Shown here: positions 60,354-64,000 of the stretch, one piece after another
How positions within the stretch are numbered: position 1 is the stretch's first letter
Layout: every line of letters starts with the position of its first letter
NCBI GenBank assembly: GCA_052170555.1
Contig: JBQNAI010000007.1
Span: forward strand, 37,909 to 101,908
Origin: Scybalousia_A sp052170555
GTDB taxonomy: Bacteria > Bacteroidota > Bacteroidia > Bacteroidales > P3
Length of the DNA stretch: 64,000 nucleotides
Reading direction: 5' to 3'
Program-made: the position numbers and the translations under genes
The notes under the pieces: generated by a model
The model's input: only the letters and a program-made list of their open reading frames with translations
Databases searched by the model: none
What the model was told of the DNA's origin: nothing

Positions 60354-61898
60354 ATGTTAGATATATTAGTATATGTGATCATTGCCATTGGATCTTGTGG
60401 TTTTGGTATGTGGTTAGCTGCCACAAAAATGCGTTCTACTTTGACAAAAAAAAGTGAAGATATTGTAAAAGATGCAGAAGAAAAAGCGGAGATAATAAAA
60501 AAAGAGAAGATACTTCAAGCTAAGGAAAAGTTTTTGCAAATGAAGTCTGACAACGAAAAAGAATGTAGAGACAGAACTAATAAAGTAGCACAGAATGAGC
60601 AAAAATTACGTCAAAAGGAACAAGCTTTCAATAAGGAAGTGGAAGAATTGAAAAAGAAGACAGTCGAATTTAATGTAGCAAAAGAATCTCTTAAAAAACA
60701 GGCTGACAAGCTTGTTCTACGTCAGCAAGAAGTAGAGAAGACTTATCAGGAGAGTGTTGTAAAGTTAGAACAGATTGCGGGGTTATCTGCTGAGGAGGCA
60801 AAGATCCAATTGATAGAGACTTTGACAGAGGAGGCAAAGTCGGATGCAATGAGCAAAGTTATGGAGATAGTAGAAGAAGCTAAAATGACCGCCAATCAGC
60901 AGGCAAAAAAGATAGTAATAGAATCAATACAACGTACTGCAGCTGAGACTGCTATAGAAAATACTGTCTCTGTATTTAATCTAGAAAATGAGGAGATAAA
61001 GGGTAGGATTATAGGTAGAGAAGGTAGAAATATTCGTACACTTGAAAATTTAACGGGTGTAGAAGTTATAATTGACGATTCTCCTGATGCTATTTTGTTG
61101 TCTTGTTTCGATCCTATTAGAAGAGAGATTGCTCGTCTGTCTTTGCACAAATTGGTGACAGATGGGCGTATTCATCCTGCAAGAATAGAGGAGATCGTGG
61201 CAAAGACAAAAAAGCAAGTAGAACAAGAGGTAATAGAAGTGGGTAAGCGGGTTTGTATAGATTTGGGAATAGTAAATCTTCATCATGAGTTAGTGCGTAT
61301 GGTTGGAAAGATGAAATTTCGTTCTTCATATGGTCAAAATCTTTTGCAACATTCTAGAGAAGTTGCTAATTTGTGTGCGACAATGGCCGCAGAATTAGGA
61401 TTGAATCCTAAGATTGCTAAACGTGCAGGATTGTTACACGATATCGGTAAAGTTCCTGATGATGAACCAGAACTCCCACATGCAATTCATGGTATGAAGT
61501 TAGCAGAAAAATTCAAAGAAAAAGCAGAAATTTGTAATGCTATTGGTGCTCATCATGACGAATTGGAAATGACGAGTCTTTATGCACCTATTGTACAAGT
61601 CTGTGATGCTATTTCTGGAGCTAGACCGGGGGCTAGACGAGAAGTTGTGGAGGCTTATATTAATAGATTAAATAAATTGGAGGAAATGGCTATGAGTTAT
61701 AATGGTGTTGTTAAAACTTATGCCATTCAAGCAGGTAGAGAGTTACGTGTTATTGTTGCTGCAGATAAGATTTCTGATACAGAAGCCACGCAATTATCAA
61801 TTGATTTATCTAAGGAGATTCAAACGGAAATGGTATTTCCTGGGATGATAAAAGTTACTGTTATTCGTGAGACACGAGCAGTAAATTATGCAAAATAA
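60354..61898 (+). CDS. rny: Ribonuclease Y
   Basis: Membrane-anchored endoribonuclease that starts mRNA decay. N-terminal transmembrane segment (ILVYVIIAIGSCGFGMWL), a long coiled coil (about 30-200, rich in Lys/Glu), a KH RNA-binding domain (GRIIGREGRNIRTLENLTG, about 220) and an HD hydrolase domain with LLHDIGK (about 362) and further metal ligands HHDELE. 514 residues is standard. A strong terminator follows. The gene lies immediately behind the 6S-like RNA. Confidence 0.96.
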   Translation: MLDILVYVIIAIGSCGFGMWLAATKMRSTLTKKSEDIVKDAEEKAEIIKKEKILQAKEKFLQMKSDNEKECRDRTNKVAQNEQKLRQKEQAFNKEVEELKKKTVEFNVAKESLKKQADKLVLRQQEVEKTYQESVVKLEQIAGLSAEEAKIQLIETLTEEAKSDAMSKVMEIVEEAKMTANQQAKKIVIESIQRTAAETAIENTVSVFNLENEEIKGRIIGREGRNIRTLENLTGVEVIIDDSPDAILLSCFDPIRREIARLSLHKLVTDGRIHPARIEEIVAKTKKQVEQEVIEVGKRVCIDLGIVNLHHELVRMVGKMKFRSSYGQNLLQHSREVANLCATMAAELGLNPKIAKRAGLLHDIGKVPDDEPELPHAIHGMKLAEKFKEKAEICNAIGAHHDELEMTSLYAPIVQVCDAISGARPGARREVVEAYINRLNKLEEMAMSYNGVVKTYAIQAGRELRVIVAADKISDTEATQLSIDLSKEIQTEMVFPGMIKVTVIRETRAVNYAK

Positions 61899-61923
61899 GT
61901 ATGATTAATTACCGGTAACGCAT

Positions 61924-61961
61924 AGAGATACCTATATAAAGTATGTTGGTATCTCTTTTTT
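61924..61961 (+). terminator. Terminator of rny
   Basis: Nine-bp stem AGAGATACC/GGTATCTCT (61924-61932 with 61948-61956) followed by a T-run. Confidence 0.88.
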
Positions 61962-62080
61962 ATTATACAAAATTTTTATAATTATATACAATGAATTGAT
62001 GTAGTAAAGTTCAATCACAATAAGATTTTTATTTTTATAGATTGTTCAATAAATTTACATACTAATACTTAATTGCAGTT

Positions 62081-62143
62081 GATTAAAGTGCAATATTAGT
62101 GAATTAAAGTGAGACATTAATAAGTTAAAGTGAGACATTGATT
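62081..62143 (+). repeat. 21-bp intergenic tandem array, 3 units
   Basis: Three type 1 units at 62081, 62102 and 62123 (cores AAAGTGCAATAT, AAAGTGAGACAT, AAAGTGAGACAT), in the 315-base gap between rny and the glycosyltransferase gene. Confidence 0.88.
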
Positions 62144-62213
62144 AATTAAAAAATAGTTTTTTGATTTGTTACTGTTACTTAGTATTTAGTAATATATATA
62201 AATTAAGAATAAT

Positions 62214-63707
62214 ATGCAAAAAATAATTGATTATTATAGGAACAATCCATTGAATGTGATAATATTAGTTGCCTTTTTGTTAAGACTACTAAGTGTTTTC
62301 TTCGCTAAAGGATATGGAATGCATGATGATCATTTTACTATTGTGGAATCTTCTAGATCTTGGGTAGAAGGATGGGATTTTCAGGGTTGGTTGCAAGATA
62401 AACCGCAAGGGCACTCTTTTACATACCCTCTTTTGATGTATTTTTTCTTTAAAATTTTAGTGGGATTTGGAATAGAGAGTTTAGATTTGCAGATGTATTT
62501 CGTCCGTTTTATACATGCAATACTTTCTTTGTTGACAATATATTTCTCATATAAGATAGTTTTTAAAGTAACTAATCAAAGAAAATTAGCAATTCTTTCT
62601 GCGTGGATATTGACAGCCCTGTGGTGTATGCCGTGGTTGAGTGTACGAAATTTAGTGGAGATAGTATGTATGCCATTTTTGGTTTGGTCTGTATGGTTAT
62701 ACATAAAAAATCAAAATTCTAATACAAAAAACATTATGTATTCCGGTATAGTGATGGGCTTGGCATTAGCTTTTCGCTATCAATTATTATTCTTCATAGG
62801 AGGTTTTGGTTTGGCAATATTGATTTACAGACAGTGGAGAAATGCCATTATTTGGTCTATCAGTATTGTGATAACTTTTTTTTTAACACAGATCTCTGAC
62901 ATATTTATTTGGCATCGTCCATTTGTAGAGATGCAAGAATATTTCACATATAACTTAATTACTGAAGATATTTACCCACAAGGCGGATTTTTGCAGTACA
63001 TCGGAGTTTTGTTGCTTTTATTGGTACCACCTGTTAGCGTATTTCTTTTGTTTGGATTTTTTTACGGTTATAAGAAACTTCTATTATTTTTACCTTCATT
63101 TATTTTTCTTTTATTTCATAGTTTGTTTCCTAATAAACAAGAGCGTTTTATTTTTCCTATAATACCATTTATCGTAATATTGGGTATAATTGGGTTATAT
63201 GAATTTTATTTAAAAAATAGAATTTCGACCAAATGGCGTAAAATTATTAGAGTTTGTTGTATTATTTCGTTGGTAGTTGATATTATATTATTATTTCCTG
63301 TAACCGTTCATTATTCTAAAAAAGCTAGGGTGGAGAGTATGGTTTATATGTATAAATATCGTCCTAATGTTAAGGTATTTATACATGAAGATTCCCCTCA
63401 TAAAGATTGGGAAAAAATGCCTAAAATTTATACTGTTCAGAATTGTCAGCAAATAAATATAACTTCTGACACTGTTAATATCAATGCCTTGAACCTACTT
63501 GAAAAGCCTGCTTTTATTATGTTTGCTGGGGATAACGATATTGAAAAACGTGTAAATAATATGCGTAAGTATTTCCCTAATTTGGAATATGCAACTACAA
63601 TTAATACGAGTTTTCTTGATGAATTGATGAGAAAAATAAATCATCATAACCATAATTATTCATTTATAATATATAGGAATAACGATGTATTACATAAATT
63701 AGAATAA
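62214..63707 (+). CDS. GT-C glycosyltransferase (GT22/ALG-type mannosyltransferase-like)
   Basis: Polytopic membrane enzyme of 497 residues with about ten to twelve transmembrane segments. The first luminal loop carries the GT-C acidic motif KGYGMHDDHFTIVESSRSW (Asp-Asp plus Glu), followed by a conserved aromatic loop and, near residue 300, NKQERFIFPIIPF, which matches the H/N-K-E-x-R-F motif of GT22. It should transfer a sugar from a polyprenyl-phosphate donor to a glycan on the outer face of the membrane. Acceptor unknown; no glycan gene cluster is adjacent. A large C-terminal soluble part (about 385-497) is unassigned. Confidence 0.85.
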   Translation: MQKIIDYYRNNPLNVIILVAFLLRLLSVFFAKGYGMHDDHFTIVESSRSWVEGWDFQGWLQDKPQGHSFTYPLLMYFFFKILVGFGIESLDLQMYFVRFIHAILSLLTIYFSYKIVFKVTNQRKLAILSAWILTALWCMPWLSVRNLVEIVCMPFLVWSVWLYIKNQNSNTKNIMYSGIVMGLALAFRYQLLFFIGGFGLAILIYRQWRNAIIWSISIVITFFLTQISDIFIWHRPFVEMQEYFTYNLITEDIYPQGGFLQYIGVLLLLLVPPVSVFLLFGFFYGYKKLLLFLPSFIFLLFHSLFPNKQERFIFPIIPFIVILGIIGLYEFYLKNRISTKWRKIIRVCCIISLVVDIILLFPVTVHYSKKARVESMVYMYKYRPNVKVFIHEDSPHKDWEKMPKIYTVQNCQQINITSDTVNINALNLLEKPAFIMFAGDNDIEKRVNNMRKYFPNLEYATTINTSFLDELMRKINHHNHNYSFIIYRNNDVLHKLE

Positions 63708-64000
63708 ATAATTATTTAATCTGTGTTTTTCCTTCTATTGGAGGTTAGTTGAATATAGTGATCAAACTACTTTTCTTCTAATATGTATTATAACTATATT
63801 AGTAAGACATTTGTTTTCGTTGATATTTTTAATAATAATGTTGAATATAATTATTGATTTTTTTATAGATGTATTTGTTATGATGGAGCGATATAGTTTC
63901 GCATTTTTAGATAAATTTGAATATCTTAAGAAAAGGATAAAAAGAGTTAGATGTGGGTAAAAAAATATGCATATATTGCGATAAAATCCAAAAATATTAT
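63708..64000. other. Window end without a called gene
   Basis: AT-rich sequence with only short open frames (the longest plus-strand one, from about 63880, has 26 codons). No promoter, repeat unit or RNA is convincing; a gene may start beyond the window. Confidence 0.4.

Noticed and set aside
3224..62143. CRISPR repeats as explanation for the 21-bp arrays
   Set aside because: Units abut without spacers, are shorter than CRISPR repeats, are scattered over eleven sites, and no cas gene is present.

Overview
The window is AT-rich DNA from a member of the Bacteroidetes, most likely an anaerobic Bacteroidales. The evidence is: promoter boxes of the form TAnnTTTG with TTTG 18-21 bases upstream in front of many genes; a secreted M6 protease with a type IX secretion C-terminal sorting domain; a GH92 mannosidase, BatA-like and DUF3078 proteins; maturases of [FeFe] hydrogenase; and Bacteroidetes-type housekeeping genes. 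It is ordinary chromosome with no rRNA, tRNA, insertion sequence, prophage or CRISPR array that I could see. Three decayed genes and several long gene-poor gaps suggest ongoing genome reduction, as in host-associated lineages.

Layout. 0-2 kb: Xer-type recombinase and mtgA. 2-3.5 kb: gene-poor, with one decayed reading frame. 3.5-10 kb: secG, rpmH, rlmD, pgi, groES-groEL. 10.4-11.3 kb: decayed secreted TPR gene. 11.4-15.6 kb: a hisS-led gene string holding a HaeIII-like restriction-modification pair and a BASS transporter. 17-28 kb: GH92 mannosidase, TPR proteins, Sua5/TsaC, TsaB, fRMsr, TrmB, an HI0933 flavoprotein and DUF1015. 28.5-38 kb: lipoprotein, M6 protease, kdsA, envelope proteins and pepE. 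38-40 kb: an orphan DNA methyltransferase with its broken HNH nuclease, then a second YrdC protein. 40-45 kb: radA, a DUF4810/GNA1162 lipoprotein pair and hydF. 45-53 kb: holin-like protein, panC, ftcD, mutA, a beta-barrel and FISUMP pair. 53-58 kb: membrane protein/Xre pair, hydG with its TM1266-like partner, Sel1 protein, LysE. 58-64 kb: ribBA, coiled-coil protein-zapA-(6S-like RNA)-rny, and a GT-C mannosyltransferase.

The most unusual feature is a family of intergenic tandem arrays. At no fewer than eleven places between genes, two to four units of exactly 21 bp occur. They are drawn from two related unit types that share a GACATtAGTA half. They are spread over the whole window, in both orientations, and always outside intact genes. 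Twenty-one bp is two helical turns, and one unit type is a near-palindrome, so a phased protein-binding array is a reasonable hypothesis; a small mobile or minisatellite-like repeat is the main alternative.

Other notable points are mirror-symmetric divergent promoters, two probably leaderless genes, a 17-bp perfect dyad lying across the promoter of the Xre regulator operon, a mutA without mutB, and a GNA1162-type lipoprotein with a very long Lys/Glu-rich insertion.
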